64,000 nt of DNA from Marinoscillum sp965229915 (GCF_965229915.1 NZ_CBDDJZ010000001.1:3472001-3536000); one strand, 5' to 3'; numbered from the stretch's first letter, positions 40,463 through 50,053 are shown. Notes: generated by a model from the sequence alone, not told the origin. A program made the numbers and translations.

Positions 40463-41932
40463 TTACTTAAAATCCTTTTTGATTTCTTTAGCCACCACTT
40501 CTCCAGATATGATGGATGGTGGTACTCCTGGGCCGGGGACGGTAAGCTGGCCAGTGAAATAAAGATTTTTCAGATGTTTGTTTTTTAATGAAGGTTTTAA
40601 GATAGCGGTTTGCATCAATGTATTTGCTAATCCATAGGCATTTCCTTTGAAGGAATGGTAGTCTGAAATGAAGTCCTTATGAGCAAAACTTTCTTTACAG
40701 ATGACATGATCTCTAATCGATGTGCCAGTGAAGTCTTCCAAACGGTCCATCACCAGTCCATAATAATACGCTCTGGTTTCTTCAGTGTCCTCAAGGTTTG
40801 GAGCCACTGGTATTAGCACAACCAGATTTTCACATCCTGCTGGAGCTACTGTGGGGTCCGTCTTAGAAGTGGCTGAGGTATAAAGCAGTGGTTTGGTAGG
40901 CCATTTGGGATCATTGTAAATTTCATGTGCATGGCGTTTGAAGTCTTCATCAAAAAAGAGTACATGGTGCAGCATGTTGGGGAGTTCTTTGTCCACACCT
41001 ATGTAGAACAGCAGGGAGGAGGGGGCCATTACGCGACTGTCCCAATATTGCTCTGTGTAGTTTCGGTATTCTTTGGGTAAGATCTGTGATTCTATATGAT
41101 GGTAATCTGCACCACCCACCACTATATCTACGTCATATTCTGATTTGGAGGTGATTAGTTTGCTGATTGATTTTCCTTGATAGCTGAAGGAAGTGACGGC
41201 TTCATCGAGGTGTATTTCTACTCCAAGTTCTCCGGCCAGTTTGGTCATAGCCTCTACTACCTTGTGCATGCCTCCCTGCGGGTACCAGGTGCCTAGTGAA
41301 ATATCAGCATAGTTCATCAGGCTGTATAGCGCTGGAGTGTTCTCTGGAGTGCTTCCTAGAAATAATACCGGGAATTCTAGAAGTTGGATGAGTTTCTCGT
41401 TTTTGAAAAACTTTCGTATGTGCTTACTCATGGAGGTGAATACATCCATTTTGAGTAGTCCATTGAGTAGTCTGGGGTCTATAAACTCTGTGAGTGATCT
41501 GCTTGGCTTGTACACCAGATCATTGATGCCTACTTCGTATTTGTATTCAGCCTGCTTCAAAAACTTCCTAAGTCCCTGAGCGGCTCCTGGCTCTATCGAT
41601 TCGAAAAGCGCTTCCATTTCTGACATGGAAGCAGGCAGATCTATGTGTTCATCTTTGAACCTCACCCTATAGCTAGGGTCAAGTCGGGTGAGTGAGTAAT
41701 AATCTGAGGGTTTTTTACCAAAACGAGCAAAAAACTGTTCGAATACATCCGGCATCCAGTACCAACTAGGCCCCATATCAAAAGTAAAGCCAGACATTTG
41801 GAGTTGTCTGGCTCTACCTCCGGGCCTCTCATTCTTTTCAAAAACATTAACCTTGTTGCCGGCTTTGGCTAAATGGCAAGCGGCTGAGAGTCCTGCGAAA
41901 CCGCTACCAATAACTGCAATACGTTTTGTCAT
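40463..41932 (-). CDS. crtI: Phytoene desaturase (CrtI type)
   Basis: 489 residues. FAD enzyme that turns phytoene into lycopene. The N-terminal Rossmann motif VIGSGFAGLSAACHLAKAG, then ERPGGRARQLQ and FDMGPSWYWMP, and the C-terminal FAD contact LYFTGQLTVPGPGVPPSI are diagnostic. Its start codon shares one base with the stop of the sigma factor gene (TAATG), so translation is coupled. Length is normal. Confidence 0.97.
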   Translation of the reverse strand: MTKRIAVIGSGFAGLSAACHLAKAGNKVNVFEKNERPGGRARQLQMSGFTFDMGPSWYWMPDVFEQFFARFGKKPSDYYSLTRLDPSYRVRFKDEHIDLPASMSEMEALFESIEPGAAQGLRKFLKQAEYKYEVGINDLVYKPSRSLTEFIDPRLLNGLLKMDVFTSMSKHIRKFFKNEKLIQLLEFPVLFLGSTPENTPALYSLMNYADISLGTWYPQGGMHKVVEAMTKLAGELGVEIHLDEAVTSFSYQGKSISKLITSKSEYDVDIVVGGADYHHIESQILPKEYRNYTEQYWDSRVMAPSSLLFYIGVDKELPNMLHHVLFFDEDFKRHAHEIYNDPKWPTKPLLYTSATSKTDPTVAPAGCENLVVLIPVAPNLEDTEETRAYYYGLVMDRLEDFTGTSIRDHVICKESFAHKDFISDYHSFKGNAYGLANTLMQTAILKPSLKNKHLKNLYFTGQLTVPGPGVPPSIISGEVVAKEIKKDFK

Positions 41933-42444
41933 TAGTTTTTCTTGCCGTAAACTTTCAATTTAGACTTCAGTTCTTTTCTGGCAATATGGATTCTGTTTTT
42001 TACAGTACCAATGGGGATCTCCAATTTATCGGCAATTTCGTGATATTTAAACCCTCTAAAGTGCATCATGAATGGCACTTTATAAGAGTCCTGAAGTCGG
42101 TCAATCGCATTGTTGATATCTCTCATCGCAAAATCCGTATATGCGTTGTTCTGGATGATGCTATCGGTAGAATTTATGTAATGTAGGTTTTCTGTAGTAT
42201 CGATGAATGTATTACGTCGCATCATTCGCTGATAATTGGTGATGAACGTGTTTTTCATAATGGTATACATCCATGCTTTCAGGTTAGTACCCTCGGCGAA
42301 TTTATCTCTGTTCGTAAATGCTTTTAGAATTGTTTCTTGAAGCAAGTCATTCGCGTCTTCCATATCCTTGGTCAGCTTTAGTGCGAATGGTTTTAGAGAA
42401 CTTGTAAGTTGATCTACTTTATAACTGAATTCAAGTGCTGTCAT
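41932..42444 (-). CDS. ECF-type RNA polymerase sigma factor
   Basis: 170 residues with sigma region 2 (about 12-80: LKLTKDMEDANDLLQETILKAF, LKAWMYTIMKNTFITNYQR) and region 4 (about 115-165: RDINNAIDRLQDSYKVPFMM, YHEIADKLEIPIGTVKNRIHIARKEL in outline). No anti-sigma gene is adjacent. It is the first gene of the crtI-crtB-cyclase-ispH-crtZ operon, coupled to crtI by TAATG. A sigma factor beside a CarH/LitR-type regulator and crt genes matches the LitQ/LitR layout known from light-induced carotenogenesis in actinobacteria. Confidence 0.93.
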   Translation of the reverse strand: MTALEFSYKVDQLTSSLKPFALKLTKDMEDANDLLQETILKAFTNRDKFAEGTNLKAWMYTIMKNTFITNYQRMMRRNTFIDTTENLHYINSTDSIIQNNAYTDFAMRDINNAIDRLQDSYKVPFMMHFRGFKYHEIADKLEIPIGTVKNRIHIARKELKSKLKVYGKKN

Positions 42445-42839
42445 GGTTGTGGAATTTATTTTTGTTTAATTCAAATGTATAAAAAGTTAAACAGAAATCC
42501 AAAGGTTTGTTTAAAGTTTCTAATACAAGTGTAAACAAATATACGTGTATAGACATATAAGGGTTCATTAAAAACGCATTAAAATGTGATTAAACACAGT
42601 ATTCTATAATCCAGCGAAATATTTTGATAATATTTTGTTTAAGAAGACTTCACAAAACGTGCTTTTGTGAAATGAGTTAAAAAAGAGCTGTGAAGTATAG
42701 TTGTGAATTGATACTCTAGCCTTGACTCAAATAAGGACAAGTAGTGATCTGCCTAATGGTTCTGCAGAAAGATTTACTAGGGGTTGGGAGGTAGCTTTTC
42801 ATAGGGCCGCTTAACACTTGCCACTGTCAGTCGAAATGA
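42445..42839 (-). promoter_or_regulatory. Control region of the carotenoid operon with repeated TGTTTAA motifs
   Basis: The 395-bp gap before the sigma gene has no convincing reading frame. It contains five exact copies of TGTTTAA: forward at 42463-42469, 42508-42514 and 42636-42642, inverted (TTAAACA) at 42487-42493 and 42590-42596. There is a one-mismatch relative GTAAACA at 42531-42537. The first two form an inverted pair with a 17-bp spacer, as expected for a dimeric MerR-type operator, though the motif may also be part of overlapping promoter boxes. The likely binder is the CarH-like regulator encoded upstream. Confidence 0.6.
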
Positions 42840-43736
42840 TCAGGCTATGGTAAGCGTGTTTTCTTCCACAAATTGGATGAGCTGCTCTAGTCTGGTGAAG
42901 ATGGTGACGTTTTCAGGGCATTCAACATCTTGTCCAATAACCTGAAATCCTGTTAATAAGATTTGAGTGCCTGAGAAACTAGACGCTAGTCGGTCTACAT
43001 AAGCTTGAATTTCGCTAGGTCCGGGAACGGTGGTCAGCACAGATAGTATGTAGTCAGGTTCGTGTATGTCGTGAACAGCGGACAGATCCATGAAAGGAAG
43101 TGATTGTCCCAGGTAGACTGTTTTATTGTTTCGTGACTTGATGATATAGTCTGCAAATAACAAACTGAGCTCATGCAGTTCTCCTTCTGGTAAGAAGAGG
43201 ATGTATTTTCTGGCCTTGTCACTACCGACCGAGTATTGTCCATCGATAGCCGCTATTAGCTTCTGACGCACCAGATTAGAAATGAAATGCTCTTGTGCCG
43301 GATTGATGGCCCCAGTTTGCCAAAGGATTCCGATTTTGGATAAGAAAGGATAAATGATGTTCATCATTGTCTTTTCAAATCCCAGCTTCAGAATATTAGT
43401 GGAAATAATTTTTTCAAAACGTTCCTCGTCTAAGTCCACCATGGCAATGGTGAGGGAATGAATTTGTTCTGGATAGCGAAGGTTGCGCTCGGTCAACTTC
43501 AGCACTTCTCGCTGCATGTCTCCAGCACTCATCTCAGCAATTTTGGAGATTTTAACTCCGTTTTCCTTGAGTAATGCTACGTTCAGGATGAGCTTCAAAT
43601 CGTGATCATCATAGTAGCGTATGTTCGTATCTGTTCGCTTGGGTTTGATCAACTCATAACGTTGTTCCCATATCCTGATGGTATGTGCTTTTATACCTGA
43701 CAGATGTTCTAAATCTCTTATCGAAAACGTACTCAT
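42840..43736 (-). CDS. MerR-family regulator with B12-binding domain, CarH/LitR-like
   Basis: 298 residues. The N-terminal MerR helix-turn-helix (about 3-70: SIRDLEHLSGIKAHTIRIWEQRY in outline) is followed by a helical bundle and a cobalamin-binding-like domain. Residues used by CarH photoreceptors appear at the expected places: Trp139, ten residues before Glu149-His150, then His188 in GELHELSL as the likely cobalt ligand, the SxL signature at 232-234 and a Gly near 263 where B12 proteins have GG. CarH represses crt genes in the dark as an adenosylcobalamin tetramer and falls apart in light. Its place upstream of the crt operon supports that role here (inference). Confidence 0.85.
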   Translation of the reverse strand: MSTFSIRDLEHLSGIKAHTIRIWEQRYELIKPKRTDTNIRYYDDHDLKLILNVALLKENGVKISKIAEMSAGDMQREVLKLTERNLRYPEQIHSLTIAMVDLDEERFEKIISTNILKLGFEKTMMNIIYPFLSKIGILWQTGAINPAQEHFISNLVRQKLIAAIDGQYSVGSDKARKYILFLPEGELHELSLLFADYIIKSRNNKTVYLGQSLPFMDLSAVHDIHEPDYILSVLTTVPGPSEIQAYVDRLASSFSGTQILLTGFQVIGQDVECPENVTIFTRLEQLIQFVEENTLTIA

Positions 43737-43811
43737 CCGTTAATATCTCTTAATCTTTCCCTACAAAGAACATTGGGTTTGTGTAGTTAACTTGTCAATT
43801 TCCAAAAGTGT

Positions 43812-44450
43812 TTAAATTTTGAAGAAAATCTGAAGAAAACTAAAATAGAAAGTTTGAGAACCAACCGTAACGCCGGATTGTTTATTTAAATTCTCCTTAA
43901 ATAATTGATGGAAAACAAGCTGGATGCCAAACGAAACGACTAACCAACCGGCATAATTACTCAATGGAATGTCTCCCTGATGCCAGGTCCAGTAGTCAAA
44001 TCTAACCGCTATGGGTTCAATGAGTAAATCAATTAAGACCATGCCCAATGCTGCGAGGATGCTTTTAGCAACTATCGGCAGACCAAGTCTCGCGGTGAGC
44101 ATGCCAAAGCAATAGGAGAGGATAAACCAGTTGACACCTATTAATACGGGCACATTCAGGAGTTGCACACCAAGTGTACTGCCATAGGTATAGTCACCAA
44201 AAGGAAACCCTGTGGTCACCCCAATTACTTCCACAGTGAAACCTGCGATGCTTGACAGAACAAAAAAAAGTATCAACTGCTTTTTTGTCCCATTATGGCA
44301 GTATGCCAGCAGTCCTGCATTAATCAGTAGGTTCACTGGAGTGAGGCCAATTGTCAACTCTCTCGTTTGAGGGATAGCACAACCAATGGCTCCTACCAGA
44401 TGTAAAATCATAATAATGAAGGAGACTATATGGTCTTTTGTATAGATCAT
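43812..44450 (-). CDS. cruF: Carotenoid 1',2'-hydratase, CruF-like
   Basis: 212 residues from ATG 44450; a GTG five codons upstream is possible. About seven membrane helices. The family signature lies in the middle: FTVEVIGVTTGFPFGDYTYG, LNVPVLIGVNWFILSY, and DLLIEPIAVRFDYWTW. CruF hydrates the open end of gamma-carotene-type molecules to a 1'-hydroxy group, on the path to myxol or saproxanthin. It lies 75 bp upstream of the CarH-like gene on the same strand. Confidence 0.88.
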   Translation of the reverse strand: MIYTKDHIVSFIIMILHLVGAIGCAIPQTRELTIGLTPVNLLINAGLLAYCHNGTKKQLILFFVLSSIAGFTVEVIGVTTGFPFGDYTYGSTLGVQLLNVPVLIGVNWFILSYCFGMLTARLGLPIVAKSILAALGMVLIDLLIEPIAVRFDYWTWHQGDIPLSNYAGWLVVSFGIQLVFHQLFKENLNKQSGVTVGSQTFYFSFLQIFFKI

Positions 44451-44504
44451 TGCGTGAGAAACCACTTACTTTGAGATTGGTTTTATAAAGCAGACGAAAA
44501 AGAG

Positions 44505-44810
44505 ATGATTTTATATAATGTCACTGTAAATGTAGAGGAAACTGTAGTGGGCGATTGGCTAACGTGGATGAAAGAAGAGCATATTCCAGAAGTGTTGGCA
44601 ACCGGCTGTTTCGTGGAGCATAAAATACTGAAGTTGCTGCAAGAGGATCCCGAAGCTCAGGGCTCTACCTATGCCATTCAGTATTTTGCCGAGACCATGC
44701 ATCAGATTAATCATTACCTGAATAACCACGCGCCATTGCTGAGGCAAAAGCACGTAGACCGCTACCTCAACAAATGCGTATCCTTTAGAACTTTGCTGGA
44801 GGTGGTTTAG
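44505..44810 (+). CDS. DUF4286-family protein
   Basis: 101 residues, soluble, no signal peptide. The pattern MILYNVTVNVEETVVGDWLTWM and HIPEVLATGCF, with YAIQYFAETMHQINHYL, is that of DUF4286, an antibiotic-monooxygenase-like ferredoxin-fold family of unknown function that is nearly universal in Bacteroidota. It is divergent from cruF (54 bp) and convergent with the acetyltransferase gene (4-bp overlap). Confidence 0.9.
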   Translation: MILYNVTVNVEETVVGDWLTWMKEEHIPEVLATGCFVEHKILKLLQEDPEAQGSTYAIQYFAETMHQINHYLNNHAPLLRQKHVDRYLNKCVSFRTLLEVV

Positions 44811-45253
44811 AAGTCGAGGTGGCAGTTAAGCCACTCTTCTTCCATTTTGGCCTGGTATTTCTTATAGAAGTTAATAGCCGGTTCATTCCAGTCCAGTACT
44901 TGCCACATCATGCCGGTAGCCCCTTCTTCTTTACCTGCTTCTATGGTTTTGTCAAAGAGCATCTTGCCTATACCCAAGCCCCTCTTGGATTCAGTGACAA
45001 TGAGGTCTTCCAGGTAAATGCGACGACCTTTCCAGGTGGAGTAGCGCCAGTAATAGATTGACAATCCGTGGATGACGCCATCTTCCTCAGCTACGATGAA
45101 GTCAAAAATGGGCCGATCTCCAAAGCCGTCTTTCTCCATCATTTCCACCGTGTTGGATACTTCTTCTGGAGCTTTCTCATACAATGCTAGTTCTTCTATG
45201 AGTTCGAATGCTCGGGGGAGGTCTGCTTTGGTGCCTTTTCTTATTTGGATCAT
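44807..45253 (-). CDS. GNAT-family N-acetyltransferase (diamine acetyltransferase-like)
   Basis: 148 residues from ATG 45253 (MIQIRKGTKADLPRAFELI), the normal start of the fold; a longer frame upstream has no conserved sequence. The GNAT acetyl-CoA loop is LGIGKMLFDKTIE after YLEDLIVTESKRG, and the C-terminal DWNEPAINFYKKYQA fits the spermidine/thialysine acetyltransferase subfamily. The substrate is probably a small amine, not certain. Confidence 0.9.
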   Translation of the reverse strand: MIQIRKGTKADLPRAFELIEELALYEKAPEEVSNTVEMMEKDGFGDRPIFDFIVAEEDGVIHGLSIYYWRYSTWKGRRIYLEDLIVTESKRGLGIGKMLFDKTIEAGKEEGATGMMWQVLDWNEPAINFYKKYQAKMEEEWLNCHLDF

Positions 45254-45407
45254 GTCGCTAAGATAGCAAACTATCAAAAATGCAGGGTTTGTTGGTATTT
45301 GATTAATCCAATTATGGGTTGGATTCAAAAAAGTAGTAAATGGGATAAATTTGTAGTTTATTGTTAATTTGTAGTTATATTTCACTTATCGCCAAACCGA
45401 CCGCCAT

Positions 45408-47813
45408 TTGAAATATCCAATCATCAACCGAATTGCTTTTTCATTGCTTCTGGCATTGAGTGTCTTTTCAGCTAAATCGCAAAAGCTGGAAAACGGCTTG
45501 TTAGATTTTCGCAACTTGCCAGAGGATTTTACTTACATGAGTTTAGATGGTGAGTGGTACTTTCATTGGAAATCATTAGTCAACGAATCCTCTCTCACTC
45601 CAGGTGGAGAATTGGTGCCTTTTCCAAGGCTTTGGAAAAATGAGCCATTGACTGACTATTCCTCTACCGGCTATGCTACTTATCAGATTGAGGTGCTGAT
45701 GGACCCAGATCAGAAACTAGCCATTTACACACCAGCTGTCTACAATGCCTATCGCTTTTACATCAATGGAGAGCTGATTTCCAGCAATGGAGAGGTTGGC
45801 ACAAGCAAAGAAACTACAGAGCCCAAGTGGATACAGCTCACCAATCCAATTGATCAGGAAATTTTGCGGGATACCAATGTCTTTACACTGCAGGTTGCCA
45901 ACTTCAGACACTCGAGAGGTGGTCCAGTAGATAGTATTCTCCTGGGAGATAGAGATGAGCTAACCAGCCATAGAAATTATGTATTTACTCTTGATGCCAT
46001 TCTCACAGGCGCTCTGATCATGGGAGGGATGTTTTTCCTTGGATTGTACTTGTATGGAAGACGCCAGCGGAATATTCTCTACTTCGCATTGTTTTGCATG
46101 ACATTTAGTTACTACGTCTTTGGCAGTGGCAATTACATCATGCACTGGTTATTTCCTGATATCCCCTGGTTACTGTCCATCAAGCTGGAATATGTATCCG
46201 TGTATCTGCTGACTATTCTGTTACTCAAATATGCCTACGCTACCTATCCGAAGGATAGTCCAAAATACTTTGAAAAAGTGGTAGTATATGTCAGTTTAGC
46301 TTTTCTGGTTTGTGCAGTAGTCTTACCTCCTTCCATCTTTACATTTCTACAAAATTTCTTCTTGATTTTCGTCTTTGGAGTGATTGGACTCGGGTTCTAC
46401 ATTTACCTCAACGCTTTAAAAAACAAACGTCCGGGCTCCAAGTTTGCAATGATCTCTGCAAGTGTCATTCTGCTGGTGTTGTTACTGCAGGTACTACACC
46501 GCATGACTTTTCTGGATTTGCCAATATTCCTGGTACCACTGGGCTATATGATCTTTTTCTTTTTGCAGTCGATCACCACATCCCAGCAAGTGGCACTGGC
46601 CTGGAAACAGGCCAAAGAGGATGCAGAAGCCAGTATGCGTGCCAAGTCGGACTTTCTGTCTACTATGTCACACGAGATCCGCACACCGATGAATGCTGTG
46701 ATTGGTTTAACGCATCACTTGCTCTACAGTCATCCGAGAAACGATCAGAAGAAAACCCTGGATACTTTGAAGTTTTCGTCAGAGAACCTGTTACGCCTGA
46801 TCAACGATATCCTTGATTTTAACAAATTGGAGTCCGGAAAGCTGATTATAGAAGAGGCTGTTTTTAATATCAAAGAACTGGGCCAGAACCTGGTGGATGG
46901 TTTCAAGACTACTGCTGAGGAGGTTAAGACAAAAGTGGTTTTTGACTATGATGAAGATCTGCCAGCCATGTATGTAGGAGATGCGGGACGATTGACTCAG
47001 GTACTTTCTAATCTGATCAATAATGCCATCAAGTTTACCAAGGATGGTACAGTCACTTTGCGTATCAAGCAGCGTGAGCGCGAGCCAGAGAGCATTTTGG
47101 TGGCTTTTGATGTGGAGGATACTGGCATTGGGATTTCTAAGGCCCATCAGCAGAAAATATTTGAAAAATTTAATCAGGCCAACACCTCCATCAACAGGAC
47201 CTACGGCGGAACCGGACTTGGATTAGCCATTAGCAAAAAGATCCTGGAGCTTCAGGGGGTTCAGATCCAGCTTGAGAGTGAGCTCGGCAAGGGGTCGAAG
47301 TTCTTTTTCGAGCAGCGATTCAAAATTGCTAAAGGTGTCAGGAAATCAGTTGCTAAGCCAAGCTTTCTGGTGGATCCACTATTGGACAAACGCGTCTTAT
47401 TGGTGGAGGACAATGATGTGAATGTAATGGTGGCGCAGAAATTTCTAGAAAAGTGGCATTGTGATATTGAGTATGCAAAAAATGGAGAAGAAGCTTTGGA
47501 GATGTATGAGGAAGGAAAGTATGATATTATCCTGATGGACTTGCAGATGCCTGTAATGGATGGTTATACTGCAACCAAGGAGCTCCGATCTCGAGGGGCC
47601 AAGCTACCTATTTTGGCATTGACTGCTGCTGCACTCTCTGACATTGAATTAAACATCAAGTCTGCCGGGCTGGATGATTTAGTGGTGAAGCCTTTTCACC
47701 CAGATCATCTATACGCCAAACTGGTGAAACATCTGGTGGAGATACCTAATGAGCTTAAGGCTCAAATGGCTCAGGAGCAAGCCCGTCAAGAAGAGGAGTC
47801 CAACCAGGAGTAA
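45408..47813 (+). CDS. Hybrid histidine kinase with 7TMR-DISM-like sensor
   Basis: 801 residues starting at TTG 45408; the next Met is 45 residues in, past the signal peptide, so the TTG is preferred. Signal peptide (to about SAKSQ), an extracellular beta-sandwich resembling DISMED/glycoside-binding domains (about 27-185), then seven membrane helices (about 195-395). Next come a HisKA domain with phospho-His422 (TMSHEIRTPMNAVIG), a HATPase domain (NLINNAIKF, DTGIGIS, GTGLGLAI) and a receiver domain with Asp711 (IILMDLQMPVMDG). It likely senses carbohydrates or similar ligands; no partner is adjacent. Confidence 0.93.
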   Translation: MKYPIINRIAFSLLLALSVFSAKSQKLENGLLDFRNLPEDFTYMSLDGEWYFHWKSLVNESSLTPGGELVPFPRLWKNEPLTDYSSTGYATYQIEVLMDPDQKLAIYTPAVYNAYRFYINGELISSNGEVGTSKETTEPKWIQLTNPIDQEILRDTNVFTLQVANFRHSRGGPVDSILLGDRDELTSHRNYVFTLDAILTGALIMGGMFFLGLYLYGRRQRNILYFALFCMTFSYYVFGSGNYIMHWLFPDIPWLLSIKLEYVSVYLLTILLLKYAYATYPKDSPKYFEKVVVYVSLAFLVCAVVLPPSIFTFLQNFFLIFVFGVIGLGFYIYLNALKNKRPGSKFAMISASVILLVLLLQVLHRMTFLDLPIFLVPLGYMIFFFLQSITTSQQVALAWKQAKEDAEASMRAKSDFLSTMSHEIRTPMNAVIGLTHHLLYSHPRNDQKKTLDTLKFSSENLLRLINDILDFNKLESGKLIIEEAVFNIKELGQNLVDGFKTTAEEVKTKVVFDYDEDLPAMYVGDAGRLTQVLSNLINNAIKFTKDGTVTLRIKQREREPESILVAFDVEDTGIGISKAHQQKIFEKFNQANTSINRTYGGTGLGLAISKKILELQGVQIQLESELGKGSKFFFEQRFKIAKGVRKSVAKPSFLVDPLLDKRVLLVEDNDVNVMVAQKFLEKWHCDIEYAKNGEEALEMYEEGKYDIILMDLQMPVMDGYTATKELRSRGAKLPILALTAAALSDIELNIKSAGLDDLVVKPFHPDHLYAKLVKHLVEIPNELKAQMAQEQARQEEESNQE

Positions 47814-47818
47814 TAAAA

Positions 47819-47853
47819 AAAGAGGCCGCTCAATTTGTTTGAACAGCCTCTTT
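47819..47853. terminator. Terminator between the hybrid kinase and prolyl oligopeptidase genes
   Basis: Outer stem GAGGC/GCCTC with inner TCAA/TTGA pairing, A-tract before and T-tract after; serves both convergent genes. Confidence 0.78.
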
Positions 47854-47871
47854 CATAGCCTCAAACTCTGA

Positions 47872-50016
47872 TTACATATCTTTCTTCGCCAAATCAGGAA
47901 TCACTCCCATGTTGTACCAGGCGAATGCATATTTATCTGCTTCTTGCTCGATACTTTTAGAAATAGGAGTTCCGGCTCCATGTCCTGCATCTGTTTCAAT
48001 GCGAATGAGCACAGGCGTGTCTCCAGTGTGGGCCTCTTGCAATCCAGCAGCAAATTTGAATGAGTGTGCAGGTACTACTCGATCATCATGGTCTGCAGTG
48101 GTCACCATGGTGGCTGGGTAATTAGCGGCATCCAGATTGTGCACCGGAGAGTAGTTTAGCAAGTATTGAAACATCTCTTCAGATTCTTCTGAGGTGCCAT
48201 AATCGGAAGCCCATCCGGCACCAGCAGTAAACTTGTGATAGCGAAGCATATCCATCACTCCCACAGCTGGGAATGCCACTCTGGCCAGGTCAGGACGCTG
48301 GGTCATGGTGGCACCTACCAGGAGTCCTCCATTAGATCCACCGGCTATTGCCAGGAAGTCACTAGAGGTATAGCCCTGATCTATCAGGTACTCACCCGCG
48401 GCTATGAAATCATCAAAAACATTCTGCTTCTGCATTTTTGTGCCAGCTTTATGCCATTCTTCACCATATTCTCCACCTCCGCGTATGTTTGGCTGTGCAT
48501 AGATTCCGCCATTCTCCAGCCACAGGATTCTACTAGTACTGAAAGTTGGTCTCAGGCTGACATTGAAGCCACCATAGGCGTATAGGTAAGTGGGGTTCTT
48601 GCCTGTCTTTTCCAACCCTTTTTTATGTACTATGAACATTGGCACTTCTGTTCCGTCTTTGCTTTTGTAGAAGATCTGCTCGGTCACATAATCTTCAGGG
48701 TTGAAATCAATGTCTGGCTGTTCGTAGAGTTCGGATTTGCCAGATGAAATATCGTATTTGAAAATGGTGCTTGGGTAAGTGAATGATGTGAATGTGTAAT
48801 ATAGTTCAGGCTCATCCATTTTACCACCAAACCCATAAGCTGAACCTATGTCTGGTAGCTCTACGTTTCTCACGAGCTCACCCTCCATGTCGTATTGTTT
48901 GATCACTGTTTTGGCATCTTCCAGATAGCTGGCAAAAATGTATCCGCCACCTGTATTGGCTGAGAGTACGTTTTCTGTTTCGGGGATTAGATCCACCCAG
49001 GTAGAGGTATTTGGGTTGTCAATAGTGGTGGTAACGATACGGTTATTTGGCGCGTCAGTATTTGTTTGGAGAATCAGTCGATTGCCATCTGTGGTTAGTA
49101 GCGACTCCTCAGTGTCCATGTTTTCATCCACTGAGATAATTTTTGAAGATGGATCACTCAAGTCTTTGATGAAGAGCACATTGCCACTGGTGCTTGATGC
49201 AGCACCTATAGTCAGGTAACGGTCGTCTTCAGACACTCCTCCAAATATGTATCTGTAAGGTTGAGCCTCTCCACCAAAAATCAGCTGGTCTTCAGACTGA
49301 TCTGTCCCCAGTTGGTGATAGTAGAGTTTGTGGTATTGAGTTTTGGCTGATAGTTCACTGCCATCTTTGGGTTGATCATAAGAGCTGTAATAAAAGCCCT
49401 CATTTCCTTTCCAGCTCATCCCGCTGAATTTGATATTGTGCAGGGTGTCACCTACTAGCTCCAGGGTTTCGGTGTCCATAACCAGGGCCTTTCTCCAGTC
49501 AGAGCCCCCGATCGAGATCAGGTAGCCAAACAACTTGCCATCGTCTGTAAAGCTGGTAGAGGCAAGAGAGATGGTGCCATCTTCAGTGAATTTATTTGGG
49601 TCTAAAAATACTTCTGGTTCCGAATCTGAGTCTTTGCGGCGGTAGAGCACACTTTGGTTTTGAAGGCCATCGTTTTTGTAGAAATATTCCCATTCCCCAT
49701 GTCTGGTAGGAGCCGAAACACGCGCATAGTCGTAGAGTTTTTCTAGTCGTTCTTTCAGCTTACCTCTGAAAGGGATGTCCTTTAGATAGGCGAAAGTGAC
49801 GTCATTTTGACTTTCCACCCATCCAGCGGTTTCTTCAGACATATCGTCCTCTAACCAACGGTAAGGGTCAGGCACTTCGGTGCCAAAGTAGGTGTCTACC
49901 GTGTCCACTTTTGCTGTGGTGGGGTAGGTGAGGTTTTCAGCTGATTCTGATTCTTGTTGCTGCGGAGTACAAGCACAGAAAGCTCCTAAAAAGAACAATG
50001 GAATTAATTTCTTCAT
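47872..50016 (-). CDS. Prolyl oligopeptidase (S9A), exported
   Basis: 714 residues. A signal sequence ending in CACTPQQ suggests a lipoprotein, though the lipobox is imperfect. The N-terminal seven-bladed propeller (about 80-430; e.g. SYDQPKDGSELSAK) is followed by the alpha/beta-hydrolase domain. Catalytic Ser lies in AIAGGSNGGLLVG, Asp in TTADHDDRVVP and His in TDAGHGAG. Cuts after proline in short peptides. It ends beside the hybrid kinase and lies 84 bp downstream of serS. Confidence 0.95.
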   Translation of the reverse strand: MKKLIPLFFLGAFCACTPQQQESESAENLTYPTTAKVDTVDTYFGTEVPDPYRWLEDDMSEETAGWVESQNDVTFAYLKDIPFRGKLKERLEKLYDYARVSAPTRHGEWEYFYKNDGLQNQSVLYRRKDSDSEPEVFLDPNKFTEDGTISLASTSFTDDGKLFGYLISIGGSDWRKALVMDTETLELVGDTLHNIKFSGMSWKGNEGFYYSSYDQPKDGSELSAKTQYHKLYYHQLGTDQSEDQLIFGGEAQPYRYIFGGVSEDDRYLTIGAASSTSGNVLFIKDLSDPSSKIISVDENMDTEESLLTTDGNRLILQTNTDAPNNRIVTTTIDNPNTSTWVDLIPETENVLSANTGGGYIFASYLEDAKTVIKQYDMEGELVRNVELPDIGSAYGFGGKMDEPELYYTFTSFTYPSTIFKYDISSGKSELYEQPDIDFNPEDYVTEQIFYKSKDGTEVPMFIVHKKGLEKTGKNPTYLYAYGGFNVSLRPTFSTSRILWLENGGIYAQPNIRGGGEYGEEWHKAGTKMQKQNVFDDFIAAGEYLIDQGYTSSDFLAIAGGSNGGLLVGATMTQRPDLARVAFPAVGVMDMLRYHKFTAGAGWASDYGTSEESEEMFQYLLNYSPVHNLDAANYPATMVTTADHDDRVVPAHSFKFAAGLQEAHTGDTPVLIRIETDAGHGAGTPISKSIEQEADKYAFAWYNMGVIPDLAKKDM

Positions 50017-50053
50017 GGTAAGGTTTCAGTTTATTTCCCATGAAGATAAAAAG

